From: Diphasiastrum complanatum
Lineage: Eukaryota; Streptophyta; Lycopodiopsida; Lycopodiales; Lycopodiaceae
Direction of reading: 5' to 3'
DNA length: 64,000 nt
Assembly: GCA_029204225.1 (NCBI GenBank)
Contig: CM055101.1
Coordinates: forward strand, 3,186,363 to 3,250,362
Numbering within the stretch: position 1 is the first letter of the stretch; each line of letters starts with the position of its first letter. The notes below the pieces were generated by a model. That model was given only the letters and a program-made list of their open reading frames with translations, did no database searches and was not told the DNA's origin. Position numbers and translations under genes: made by a program. Shown piece by piece: positions 1 to 11,430 of the stretch.

Positions 1-1587
1 AGGATTTCTCAAGCCGATTTTCTAGCTGACAGTTCAGTGATTCAGAGATAAATTATTCAAACACAGAGTGAGAGGCATTGGTTATGATTTATGCGGTTAA
101 GAATTTTGGCATTATTTGATGGCCACACATTTTGTTTTTTATACGGATCATCAACCCTTGCTATATCTCGTTAATAAAACTTCCAACACAGGGAGAATCA
201 CTCGATGGTTGCTTCTACTGTTGGAGTTTGATTTTCGGATAGTGGTATGCAAGGGAAAGCAACATTATATGGCGGATCATGTGTCGTGAATCAGGGGAAA
301 AGAGACTACAACCCTACCTGATGATGAGCTACTTGACGCTGCCTTGTTTTACATTGACATTGTACCTGAATGGGCCGCAAATATAGTTGAATATTTAATG
401 CGGGGCCAATCAGATAAATCTTTACCCAAGGCGGAATAACAAAAATTGACCTTATCAGTTGATTGCCAACCAATTATATCGAAGAGGACCAGACGGTATT
501 CTTCGGAGGTGTATTCTTCCACACGAGGCCACCCAAATTATTTCAATTTCGCATGAAGGCATGGGTGGTGGTCAATTTGCATCCGACATTACAATTTGCA
601 AGATTTTGCAATCATGATGTTGGTGGCCAACAATTCATAAAGATATAGATGAATACTTGAAGAAGTGTGATGTGTGCCAGAGAGCTAGGAGACCAACAAG
701 GCTGAACTATGATCTGTTATACCTAGTTCCAGCTCAAGCACCATTTGAGAAGTGGGGATTGGACTATATCAGTCCAATTCATCCTGTCGTAAGGAGTTCA
801 CAAGCCAGATATATTATCGTGGCAACATATTACCTCAACAAGTGGGTCGAAGTCAAGGCCGTGCAAATAGCTAACGCTCGAGCAACTACCAAGTTTCTGT
901 ATGAAAATATCATTGTGCGCTTCGGATTCCCGGTGGAAATAGTCAATGATCACGGAAGCCATTTCGTCAATGAGACCATCAAGCTCCTATTGGAGGAATT
1001 CGTTGTGATCCATATCCTTGTGGTAACGGGCAGGCGGAATCATCCAATAAGATCTTGTGTAGTGTGATCACGAAAATAGTTGAAGCTAGTAGATCTGATT
1101 GGGAGCACAAATTATGTGCTGTTTTGTGGGCATTCAGAACAGCTTACAAGGAAAGCAGTGATCATACGCCATTTCAACTGGTCTATGGTCAAGATGTAGT
1201 AATGCCAGTAGAACTTTTGGTACCAACATTAAGGATTTCCACAACGCAACACCTTGATGAATCCAAATCTCTCATTTACGCCATGAAGCATTGCATAAAC
1301 TTTGAGAGACACACTTACTAGTTGTGCATGCATTGGCGGCTGAGAAAGAGTGACGCAAGGCATGGCATGATCACCACTTGCATAAGAAAGATCTTCAATC
1401 TGGAGATCTGGTCCTGATGTACAAAAACAAGGCGATCAAAGGGAAGTTGAAGTTCACAAGCGAAGGCCCATACTTTGTCAATGGAGCTGTGAACCTCAAG
1501 TAGTTAGATGGGACGCCATTCAACACGCCCATTCAACACGCCGATTGCACAAGTATTGGCCACCACAGTGAGGTAGATCGAGGATGG
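1..1587 (+). pseudogene. Ty3/gypsy pol remnant, copy 1 (RNase H to integrase end)
   Basis: Decayed end of a Ty3/gypsy polyprotein, entered mid-element at the window edge. In order it shows RNase H (FYTDHQPLLYL near 138-175), the integrase zinc-finger half (CDVCQRARRP at about 668), the integrase core (KWGLDYISPI, then IVNDHGSHFVNE near 940-980) and the C-terminal part. Frameshifts and stops break it into pieces at about 300, 440, 1050 and 1320, so it cannot make an enzyme. It aligns almost base for base with the better-preserved copy at 7066-8632. It keeps two catalytic acidic residues that copy 2 has lost: D in NDHGSHF and, out of frame, the Glu codon after GGGCAGGCG. The lineage resembles plant non-chromovirus gypsy elements; that placement is inferred from the general look of the integrase. 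Confidence 0.85.
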
Positions 1588-2755
1588 TGATGACAAGTCA
1601 TAAATATTTACATCTAGAAGGTCGTCACAACTAGCTCTAGAAAAATCTAGTCAGATCAAGCCAAATCCATCAAGATCCAACAAAATCTGATAAGATCCGA
1701 CAACATTCGACAAGATTCAAGTGAGATCTAGATCCAGATAGGATGAAAAGGGAAGCAGATCATCAGAGTACACCAATCAGCCTCCATTATTGCAAATCAA
1801 AGACATCGATCTCAAGAAAATGCAAAAAAATAAAGACAAAATTCACTTAAATTAATGGATCAGCTACCAAATGTCCCCATTAGAATTTTCAGAGAACTCT
1901 CCATAGTCATATCTGATCTAGATGCAATGGTATACAAGTTTGCATGAGTTAAGAGTTAGAGAATCTCAAGATCTCATCAAAAGCCACTCAAAAAGGGCAC
2001 TTTTTCCATGATTTTTTGAGATCCCTTGGGAGCTAACTCTTGAAACTTTGTCGATCACCAGATCTGACTTATATGCATCTCAAAAAATCTCTGCGAGAGC
2101 TACTGATGAAAAAAATCATCAAAATCGAGTGTCTACGAGGGTTCTAGAAGGCAGAACATTTGGAACCTGCGCAGAGCATCAAGATTAGCAAACCAACCTT
2201 CATAGAGGGCATAAATGGAATCAGAGCAGTAAAATTAGCCTGCCTACATGGTTTGATATTGAAAATCCAATATCTTGAGCAAGTTGTGCGAGAGTTCACC
2301 TCCTACGAGGGTTGAACCTTCACAGACAGGCTGAACCTTGAACCTTCATAGATAGGCTGAACCTTCGCAGAACCTTTGCAGGGCAGTCAAATCACCTTTT
2401 GTACCTTCGCAAACTTCACTGAGGTCTTACAATATTGTGATGAAGGTCCTTGCAAGATTTGGGTCATTTAGCACTTCGAGTATGCAGAATTCGAGTCGTT
2501 TAGCACTTCATTCAGCGAAGCTCTGCCAAAATTTTCATCAGAATTTCCAAGTTCTTTGTTCGCGACGGAAATTTCCGCATACTATTCTGTGCTATCAGTT
2601 TTTCCTATCTCGCTACTCCTGTGTGTTGGCAAAGAAAATATATATTCTTTCATACATTTTCTTTTAAGTTGGTCTTGTAACAAAGGGGCTGCGCTTAAGC
2701 GATGATGAGTTGTAGTTGTTTGCTTCCATTTGAACAAACTGTACTTGCGGCCGCC
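1588..2755 (+). repeat. Probable 3' LTR of gypsy copy 1 (internally deleted)
   Basis: Non-coding tract downstream of the gypsy pol, nearly identical to 8678-10196. It begins at about TGATGACAAG, just after a purine-rich AGATCGAGGATGG that could be the polypurine tract. Similarity between copies stops sharply after GCGGCCGCCTT (2755 here, about 10196 in the other copy), which I take as the element edge. Compared with copy 2 it lacks roughly 400 bp, near 2580. The exact LTR ends are inferred, because no 5' LTR is present for comparison. Confidence 0.6.
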
Positions 2756-2817
2756 TTGGAGGAAGGGTGCTTTCGTTCTATCATTGCATGGTGTTGGTGT
2801 TGTTTCTTTCAAGGTGA

Positions 2818-3385
2818 ATGATGATATCAAAGCTACTTGGGACTCATTATGGTTGGAAATCAATGAGTCTTTTGAGAAAGAACTCTTGTAGAATGATGAG
2901 TGGGTTAATCTCTCAGGTAGAATGTTCCTCTATTGGGATGGGAGTTATCGGACGAAGGCATGGTTGGAGGAAATCAGTGAGAATTTTTGCTTTGACAAGA
3001 AGAAGCATGTATCAGTGAGAGTCACGTTCATTATTGTCTGTCCATAAGACTATATGCCTTTGTTGCATGCTCTCAACAGAATAAACAAGTAAGTTAACTA
3101 ATTTTACTTGCTTTCCCTCGCTTACCATTACCAAGGTAGATTGTTTTCAAGAATTCAGTTGAACCATTTCCATTTGCTAGAAGTTAAAGCTACTTGAGCT
3201 GTCATTATCTTAAAAGGTTGAACGAGGATGCAATCGTCAAAACGGAACTCAAGGATGTGTTTTACTCTGTAAGAAAGCTAAGTGAAAACAATGCATCATA
3301 TTTTGAGAAGAAATTCTTGCCACAAGAACTATCACAAGTACAAAGAGTGTGGAATTTGGAACGAAAGAAGGGGGCATTACCTTTT
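2818..3385 (+). pseudogene. Fragment of an unrecognised two-exon plant gene
   Basis: Not transposon-like to my eye. Reading 2820-3087 gives DDIKATWDSLWLEINESFEK, one in-frame stop near 2888, then GRMFLYWDGSYRTKAWLEEI and, one frame on, LLHALNRIN. The piece ends at a good splice donor (CAA|GTAAGT near 3089). A second block at 3200-3385 reads NEDAIVKTELKDVFYSVRKL and YFEKKFLPQE with no stops, which looks like a following exon. The WDGxxRxxAW motif resembles the DGNHR-type motif of ParB/sulfiredoxin-fold proteins. I recall uncharacterised moss and fern proteins with a similar motif, but cannot confirm homology. At about 3385 it is cut off by the copia element on the other strand. Confidence 0.4.
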
Positions 3386-4290
3386 GCCATCTCGATCATG
3401 AGTGATCAATTCATAATCATAGAATCCTTTGAGTTGATGAAGAGATGTGAGATCCATGCCTTGGATCTTCCCAAGAACCAATCTTCCATTGCTCTTTCCT
3501 TCATAAGAATCCCTCTTAATGATTGCATTATAAGAAGTAGAAACCTCAAAGACATTAGAAGCCATGAAAAAAATGATTAGTACCTTCAACATAATGATGA
3601 TTGAAGTACTCTCTTTTTTCAAACAAGAACTTCTACTCAATGTTTAGTTAATGACTCATATGATAAGGATTTTTCCTCACTATCATTCACAATGACATCA
3701 TTCAAAGTACATCCTACTTTGAACACTTCACATACTTCTCTTCTTCTTGACTTGTGACTATCTCCCTCACCAAGTCTCTTGATAGAACCATTTGATCTAC
3801 TCTCTTTATGAAGACATGTGACTCCACTTGCTGCAAAAATGACTTTCTTGGACTCATCACAAAAGAATGTAGACGAACCACCTCTTTCATGCATGCACCT
3901 AGCAACATCTTTTTCCATATGATCAAAGAAATCATTAGCAACAATCTTTTCCAAGGAAGAACCTTCACCTCCATTGATGAAGTTAGCCCTTTCTTTACCT
4001 TTTGCATGCTTGCACTTGCCATGAAAAACCATTGAAACACAATCATTATCCTCAAGACTAGCCAAGTTAGCACAAAGATGAACATCTCCAAGAAGCATAT
4101 TAGATCTTGACCTAGATCTAGCATAAGGAAGCTTTTTAGACTTTGCATAAGATCCACCAATCTTATTGATGCTAAAAGGGAACTTTGGAAAGTTGAGACC
4201 AATCTCCTTTTCCATTCCATTTTTTTTGTTAGCCATAACAAAAGCATCAAGCTTGAAAAGTGTACCTTGTCTATTGCCCCTAGCAACCAA
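3386..4290 (-). pseudogene. Unusual 3' part of a copia-like element (open frame in place of integrase)
   Basis: Continues the minus-strand gag-protease element to its right. After a frameshift near 4290 the frame reads MVARGNRQGTLFKLDAFVMA, which matches the linker that normally precedes the GAG-pre-integrase domain (LxxL..). The expected LWHRRLGH zinc-binding block and integrase core never appear. Instead there is a lysine/serine-rich open frame of 217 codons (3637-4290) with no motif I recognise. It is followed by further low-quality sequence to about 3386. This could be a non-autonomous family that carries its own insert, or a junction with another sequence. No 3' LTR is visible to the left. 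Confidence 0.4.
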
Positions 4291-5489
4291 GATTTCTTCC
4301 TTTGTAATGAAACAAGCATCACCCCAAACTTTATCATGTATCCATTCTCTATCATTTGACCAACACTTAACAAATTCTTTGAAAGTGAAAGAATGTAAAG
4401 AACACCATCAAGTCTTGATTTCCTATTAGTAGAGAGACAAATAAGAATTGAACCAATACCTTCAATCACACACTCACCACCATTGGCCATGTGTATCACT
4501 TTCTTGGCTCCATCATAAGTGACCAAAGAAGTAAAGAACTCCTTGTGACTATTCATGTGTGAACTAGCTCCACTATCAATCCATCATGAATCTTTGTCAC
4601 CTTCACTTGATATTGGACTTGAAGAACACATCAAAAGAGAATCACCACCACCTAGATCCTCATCATTAGTAGTAAAGTTGATTTGCTTGCTACCTTCATC
4701 TCTTTGTTTCTTCAAACATTCATTAGCAAAATGCCCTTTGATTCCACAGTAAAAGCATTTCAACTTAGACTTATCTTTCTCTTTGCCAAAAGAGGAAGTC
4801 TCACCTTGATCTTGCCCTTTAGACCACTTTCCTTTGCCTTTGCCCTTGAACTTGCCTTTGATGAACACAGCATCCTCTTCACAATGAGATGTCAATGTAG
4901 AGCCGACTCCTCTTGATTGAAGCCTATACTCCTCATTCACCAAGATCTCTTACAAATCCACAATACTTGGCAAAGTCTTTTGAATATCAAAACTTTGAAC
5001 AAGATTAGCATGATCATCCAACAAGCCAGTAAGTATAACTTGAACAAGTTCTACCTCCTTAATGCTTTCATCAATACATGCTAACTCATCATTGAATGCT
5101 TTAACCCTCAAAACAAAAGCATGAGTACTCTCTTCCTTCTTTTGCAAACTTTGAAAGATTTGCCTCCTAAGAGTAAGCACTTTTGATGTAGACTTGGATT
5201 CATAAAGCTTCTTCAAAGCTTTCCAAGCCTCCAAAGATGATGTGCACTTACCAACTTCCTTGAGAAGTTCATTGGTAACATTCATCTTAATCATATGTAG
5301 AGCTTTCTTTGCTCTCTTGTCATACCTCACTTGATCTTGTTGAGTTGCTGGTCTCTACTCCAAACCTACAACAATATCCAAAACATCATTCATCTCAAGA
5401 AGTGATTCCATCCTCACTTTCCACAATGAATAGTTACTTGAGGTAAGCCTATCATTGCTCTCCAGCATAAACCTTCCACTTGTAGCCAT
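4291..5489 (-). pseudogene. Ty1/copia gag and protease
   Basis: Capsid-nucleocapsid and protease part of a copia-type element. The probable start is at 5489: MATSGRFMLESNDRL, then SNYSLWKVRMESLLEMND, the usual gag opening. A stop near 5355 and others split the frame. The UBN2-like gag core follows (LHMIKMNVTNELLKEVGKC, LKKLYESKST), then a CCHC zinc knuckle CFYCGIKGHFANEC at about 4720-4760. The protease is WIDSGASSHM near 4575, with a stop just before it, and ends in LYILSLSKNLLSVGQMIENG. The same gag type occurs at 47933 and 35027-35206. The stops make this copy inactive. Confidence 0.8.
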
Positions 5490-6076
5490 TTTGAAGTGAC
5501 TTGATCTTCTTCTTTCAACCTGTTCCAATGCACAAAGCACTCTCTTGAATGTCAACAAATGAACTCAAGAAAAAATCACATAGATATGGAACCTCTCAAA
5601 TCTCTTCTAGCACTTCTAACTAAAAAAACAACACATAGAATAGTGAAATCTTGATCAACCTATGATCTATTCTCAATCTAATGATTCTTGCCACTTCCTA
5701 AGATTGAAACACACTCAAATGAAGTTCAGTAACCTCACAAACTACACATCCAATCAAAATTAGGGTTTTGACAAAATCACAAAAAATTGAATATCTCAAA
5801 TTCTACATGCAATTTCTAAGAACTTGATATATCTCCTTGTAGCCTCCAATGAGACCTTCCTAATGCACCAAAAGTCATCTAATTCCAATAAAACAAGTGT
5901 GAAATCAGAATTGATCAAGTATATAACCCTCTACAAAAGATCAATTCTACACATGCAGAAATGTTGATTTTTGAGTAGAAATCAATCTAGCATGCTCTAG
6001 CATTGGTAACTCCTCCAAATCCTTGCTAAATATGGTTGATCCTTTCATAACCTGAAAAACAAGAGCTTTGATACCA
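5490..6076 (-). other. Leader and primer-binding site of the minus-strand copia element
   Basis: Untranslated leader between gag and the 5' LTR, AT-rich with no coding signal. At its right end 6061-6076 read on the minus strand is TGGTATCAAAGCTCTT, one change from the initiator tRNA-Met primer site TGGTATCAGAGC used by most copia elements. That fixes the LTR edge at 6077. Confidence 0.75.
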
Positions 6077-6676
6077 TGTGAAGGATTTCAGATCATTCAA
6101 GATCCAATCCATGTCCCTGATCTTTGGTTACAATAAGGAGCAAACCAACAATCCTGCCAATGTAGAAAAATCAGCATCTACATACAAAATGAGATGCAAA
6201 CTCTAAGAGATACTCATCAAACATGAACCAAAACATAAAATATAGTTGTTGTTCATAAAATTATAGTACCCTACTATTTTTCACACCTGTGGAACCAAAA
6301 ATAGCCATAAATGATCATTCTACACATAGAATTGCAAGATAACATCATGAGAGTGCACCAATGAGTAGTAGAACCCAAAGATAACCATGTATAATGATGA
6401 AATGAGAGAGAGAAGAGAGAAGATGTGTCTCTCCATGAGTTACATCCTTTTGTAGAGTTTCCAAAGATTTGGCCACTTGGCTTTCCCTCCAAAATGTAAA
6501 CCTTACTATTTTTGGGTCTAGATTCAATGTACCCAAAGTTCAAACTTGAATCTCTCTCAAACTTGACTACCAACTTTCCCACACTTCCAAAAAATGTTTA
6601 ATGAATGTATTTTAAACTAATATAGCTTCAAAAAGTTTATCTCTAAGTCTAAAATGAGTTTTGACCTCTTATTGAC
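6077..6676 (-). repeat. 5' LTR of the minus-strand copia element
   Basis: Starts right at the primer-binding site (plus-strand TGTGAAGGATTTC) and probably ends at CTCTTATTGACA, giving TG...CA ends and about 600 bp. It shares a stretch (AGTGGCCAAATC on the minus strand, then a CTCTCTCA-rich region) with the LTR at 46591-47137, whose gag is the same type. A 209-bp alternative ending at TTCACA (6285) was considered, but fits the related LTR less well. Confidence 0.6.
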
Positions 6677-6689
6677 AATTTACCAGAAT

Positions 6690-8632
6690 ATAATTAAACT
6701 AGACTAAACTAGTTGAAATCTCTCATAGTATCCAGACATAGGATCGCCATGAACCTATCAAAGATAAGGATCATTGTCAATCTGCCACCACCAGAAATGA
6801 TCCGCGGAGTTTACATTTTCATGGGTCATGCTAACTACTACCGAATCTTCATTTTAGACTTTGCGGAGTTAGCACGACCAATCTGCAAACTCACAACGAA
6901 ACCACATTGGATAGAGAAAGCCCTACAAACTTTTCAGAAGCTTAAAGATGCATTGGTCTCAACGCCAATATTACGCCCACCCAATTGGTCCATAGAGTTT
7001 CATGTGCATATGAATGCATCAAAGTATGCAGTGGGAGCTGCCTTAACCCAGCCAGGAGAACACAAAAAGGATTTCTCAATCTGATTTGCTAGTCAACAAT
7101 TCAGTGATTCAGAGATAAATTATTCAACCATAGAGCGAGAGACACTGGCTATGATTTATGCGGTTAAGAAATTTTGACATTATTTGATGGCCACACATTT
7201 TGCTTTCTATACGGACCATCAACCCTTGCTATATCTCATTAATAAAACTTCCAACATAGGGAGAATCACTCGATGGTTGCTTCTATTGTTGGAGTTTGAT
7301 TTCCGGATAGCGGTATGCAAGGGAAAGTAGTATTATATGGCTGATCATGTGTCGTGAATTAAGGGAAAGGAGACTGCAGCCCTATCTGATGATGAGCTAC
7401 TTGACGCTGCCTTGTTTTACATTGACATTGTACTTGAATGGGCTACAGATATAGTTGAATATTTAATGCAGGGCCAACCAGATAAATCTTTACCCAAGAC
7501 GGAACAACAAAAATTAATACTAAAAGCGAGACCATATCAGCTGATTGTCGACCAATTATATCGAAGAGGACCAAACGATATTCTTCGGAGGTGTATTCTT
7601 CCACACAAGGCCACCCAAATTATTTCAATTTCGCATGAAGACATGGGTGGTGGTCATTTTGCATCCGACATTACAGTTCACATGATTCTGCAATCAGGAT
7701 GCTGGTGGCCAATAATTCATAAAGATACAGCTGAATACTTGAAAAAGTGTGATATGTGCCAAAGAGCTAGGAGACCAACAACGCTAAACTATGATCTTTT
7801 ACACCCAGTTCTAGCTCAAACACCATTTGAGAAGTGGGGATTGGACTATATCAGTTTAATTCATCCTGTTGCAAGGAGTTCACAAGCCCGATATATTATT
7901 GTGGCAACAAATTACCTCACCAAGTGGGTCGAAGCCAAGGCAGTGCGAACAACTGATGCTCGAGCAACTGCCAAGTTTCTGTATGAAAATATCATTATGC
8001 CCTTCGGATGCCCAGTGGAGATAGTCAACAATCGTGGAAGCCACTTCGTCAATGAGACCATCAAGGTCCTATTGGAGGAATTCTTTGTGATCCATAGATT
8101 CAACACGCCCTATTATCCTAGTGGTAATGGGCAGGCGAAATCATCCAAAAATATCTTGTGTAGTGTGATCATGAAAACAATTGAAGCTAGCAGATCTGAT
8201 TGGGAGCACAAGTTACATGCTGCTCGGTGGGCATTCAAAACAGCTTACAAGGGAAGCACTGATCATACGCCACTAGTCTATGGTCAAGATGTAGTAATGC
8301 CAGTAGAATTCTTGGTACCAACATTAAGGACTTCCACAATGCAATGCCTTGATGAATCCAAGTCTTTGCATTTACGCCATAAAGCATTGCATAAATTTTG
8401 TGAGACACACTTACTAGTTATGCATGCATTGGCAGCTGAGAAAGAGCAACGCAAGGCATGGCCTGATCGCCACTTGCACAAGAAAGATCTTCGATATGGA
8501 GATCTGGTCCTCATGTATAAAACCAAGGCGATCAAAGGGAAGTTGAAGTTCACAGACGAAGGCCCGTACCATGTAGAGGAAATCATGAGCCAAGTAGTTA
8601 GATGGGATGCCATTCAACACGCCCATCAATGA
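6690..8632 (+). pseudogene. Ty3/gypsy pol remnant, copy 2 (RT thumb, RNase H, integrase)
   Basis: Second, better-preserved copy of the gypsy element at 1-1587. It opens in the RT connection (IRGVYIFMGHANYYRIFI), so the RT active site is missing. RNase H follows (MNASKYAVGAALTQ, FYTDHQPLLYL), with stops near 7081, 7177, 7330 and 7356. From 7412 an open frame of 406 codons carries the integrase HH-CC finger (HEDMGGGH ... CDMCQRA), core (WGLDYISLIHP, KWVEAKAV) and C-terminal domain (YGDLVLMYKTKAIKGKLKF). Catalytic residues are damaged: the second Asp is Asn (IVNNRGSHF), the Glu is Lys (NGQAKSS), and the first RNase H Asp is Asn. It is therefore a dead copy, although the reading frame is long. 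Confidence 0.88.
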
Positions 8633-8677
8633 TAGCCGGTTGCACAAGTATTGGCTACCACAATGAAGCAGATCGAG

Positions 8678-10196
8678 GATGGCGATGACAAAATATTTGC
8701 ATCTAGAAGGTCGTCACAACTAGATCTGGAAAAATCTAGTCAGATCAAGCCAAATCCATCAAGATTCAACAAAATCTTATAAGATCCGAGAACATTCAAC
8801 AAGATCCAAGTGAGATCTAGATCCAGATAGGATTAAGGGAAAAGCAGATCATCAGAGTACACCAAGCAGCCTCCATTCTTGCAAATTAAAGACATCGATC
8901 TCAAGATTAAGTAGCAAAATAAAGACAAAATTCACTTAAACTGATGGATCAGCTACCAAATGTCCGTCATAATTTTCAGAGAACTCTCCATAGTCAGATT
9001 TGATCTGGATGCAATTGTATACCAGTCTGCATAAGTTAAGCATCAGATAATCTCAAGATCTCATCAAAAGCCACTCAAAAAGAGCACTTTTTCCATGATT
9101 TTTTGAGATCCCTTGGGAGCTAACCCTTGAAACTTTTTTAGTCACCAAATCTAATTTAGATGCATCTCTAAAAATCTTTGCGAGAGCCACTCATGGAAAA
9201 ATCCTCAAAATTGACTGTTTGCGAGGGTTCTGGAAGACAGAATATTTGGAACCTTCGCAGAGCATCAAGATCAGCAAACCAAGCTTCGTAGAGGGCATAA
9301 ATGAAATCAGAACAACAAAATTAGCCTACCTACATGGTTTGATCTTGAAAATTTGATATTTGGAGCAATTTGTGTGAGAGTTTACCTCCAGCAAGGGTTG
9401 AACCTTCACAAACAGGCTGAACCTTTGCGGAACCTTTGCAGGGCAGTCAAATCACCTTCTAAACCTTTGCAGACCTCACTAAGATCTTACAATATTGTGA
9501 TGAAGGTTTCTGCAAAATTTGGGTTGGAATTGAACTGGAGAAAGTGTAGTTCACCTAATATGCTCTATATAAGGGTAGAGTTTCCAAGTTCTCTGTTCAC
9601 GACGAAAATTTTTGCACACCCTCATCTGCCCTCACAACCACATGCTCTACACTCTAAAGTGAACTACTCGTTCTTGCCTCAACTGTAGCTAGCAAATTTA
9701 AGGATGTGGAAGCATGCATTATTTTACAATTGTTGCATTTTTCGAAAGGCAAAAAAATGTGAAATATACGAAACTACGTGAATTCTATGCACTTAAGCAC
9801 ATTTTAGTTCTAAGTCTTTAGATTTTGCAACCCTGTAGCTATCTATTGATTGAGAAGACAATATGATTCATTCATCAAAGTTACAATGTTCATATAAATA
9901 ATACTTGTATTCATGCATACACAACGCAAAACTGATAAAAAAAATGATCTATTGCCTTATGAAAACTTCTTAAAGGAGAGTTTACAGTCTGCCGCATATC
10001 TAACTACAATAACTATTTTATTTTGTCCTGTGCTATCAGTTTTTCCTATCTTTCTACTTCTGTCCATTGGCAGAGAAAATATATATTCTTTCATACATTT
10101 TCTTTTAAGTTGGTCTTGTAACAAAGGGGCTGCGCTTAAGCGCTGATTAGTTGCAGTTGTGTACTTCCATCTGAACAGACCTTACTTGCGGCCGCC
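8678..10196 (+). repeat. Probable 3' LTR of gypsy copy 2
   Basis: Follows the pol stop by about 45 bp and matches 1588-2755. It contains a TATA-like CTATATAAGGG near 9565, placed as expected for the LTR promoter. The right edge is put where the two copies stop matching, after GCGGCCGCCTT. It keeps about 400 bp (roughly 9616-10010) that copy 1 has lost. Confidence 0.6.
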
Positions 10197-10545
10197 TTTG
10201 TGAGATCGGATTTGTCCTGCATTGAAGTATGCAGGGATGAAGAAAAGTGAAGTTCGTTTTCCAACACTCCCTCTTGAACTAAAGATTCCTTCAACCGACT
10301 CCCATGTTATTCTTGTGTTTTTCGAGAACAATTATTTTTTAAGGGGCTTGTTCAGAAGGTCCGCTGTCATTTTTGCAATCTTCACCTACTGACTCTGAAT
10401 TTTTCATTTTTGCACAAGATCTCTGATATGATGGTACTTGAGTCGAATATGCTTTTTCCTGGAATGGAAGACATGATCTTGAGTCCTGGAGATTGCGTTG
10501 GTATCATATTCACTTTGTTCCATTGTATATATCAAAGGTATGTGA
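10197..10545 (-). pseudogene. Copia RNase H 3' scrap with LTR edge
   Basis: On the minus strand about 10290-10540 gives a damaged copia RNase H tail (QDHVFHSRKKHIRLKYHHIR, then MTADLLNKPLK). Its 3' edge shows a polypurine tract and LTR start (minus AAGAGGGAG|TGTTGGAAAA at about 10272), as in the element at 49467. Only about 75 bp of LTR remain to the left before the gypsy copy. Confidence 0.6.
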
Positions 10546-10896
10546 ATTGAGCAGATGACCTTGTAGATCTAGGCGAATTTGAGCTAGGTAGATCTAGATT
10601 TGATGACATGCATAAAACTAGATGACATGCATAATCAGTTAGAGTGCATGCATGCAACATGCAAGCACTGCATGCAACATGCAAATCAGTAGACATGTTC
10701 TACACATGTCCAAGTCATCTAGGAAAGTTACATGCAAGTACTATTTGACACATGCATGTAGTTTTGTAGGTTCATAGTTGAGAATTTGACATTTGGCAAA
10801 GTAGGTAGGAGTTAGGTGAAGCAAATTTAGCCCTTCAACTTCATTAAGAATTTTCAAAGTGAAAGTTGAGTTGGGTCCCTTCACAAGTGAAGAGTA
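10546..10896. other. Non-coding, ATGCAT-rich stretch
   Basis: No gene seen. 10600-10690 is rich in overlapping ATGCAT and ACATGCA words (for example GTGCATGCATGCAACATGCA), which looks like a local simple repeat. It directly precedes the copia gag at 10897 but does not look like that element's LTR, and no primer-binding site was found. Confidence 0.4.
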
Positions 10897-11430
10897 ATGA
10901 AAAACATACTGATGGAGAAAGACATGTGGGAAGTCATCACAGGTGATGAGAGAAGGCCGCCAAATGAAGCGGATATCAAAGTGTTCAACAAAAAGATGAG
11001 GAAAGCTTTGACCTTCATTAACTTGTCAGTGAAGGATCACATCATTACCCACATTTGTGATGTTGTTACACCCAGACAGGCATGGGATGTGCTAAAGGAG
11101 CAGTTCGAGATGTCAAATCCATCAAGAATCATGTTTCTGAAGTCAAAGTTGAATAGTGCCCGAATGAAACAAGGAGAGCACATTCAGACGTACATGACCA
11201 GAATCAAGACAATGAGGGATGAATTGCATTCTATTGGTGAGCGCATACGTGATGTGGAGCTGGTGCACAATGCATTGTGTGGCATTGCAGAACCCTATCA
11301 GATGTTTGTGAGCGGAATAGCATCAAGAGAAAGATTGCCAACCTTTGACGAGCTCATAGGAATCTTGATGCAGGAAGGGCAACGGCGAGAAATGGTGAAA
11401 GCTAGACGTCAGAATACTGACGATTAGGCA
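10897..11430 (+). pseudogene. Copia gag (5'-truncated)
   Basis: Capsid domain of the plus-strand copia element that runs to 14942. The open frame of 176 codons begins inside the usual gag opening (KNILMEKDMWEVITG aligns to the normal WKxxMxxxLxxxDLWxVV), so the true N-terminus and 5' LTR are missing. The UBN2-type core is clear: HICDVVTPRQAWDVLKEQF, LKSKLNSARMKQGEHIQ, RIKTMRDELHSIGE. The frame stops at 11427 just before the nucleocapsid. A remnant zinc knuckle (KCFHCGK) is visible near 11540 in another frame. Confidence 0.85.

Noticed and set aside
3714-4556. 280-codon minus frame read as one protein
   Set aside because: Only its first third is protease; the rest is a frameshifted, Leu/Met-rich reading of the region better read in the neighbouring frame.
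6077-6285. Short 209-bp LTR ending at TTCACA
   Set aside because: The related LTR at 46591-47137 shares sequence beyond this point, so a ~600-bp LTR fits better.
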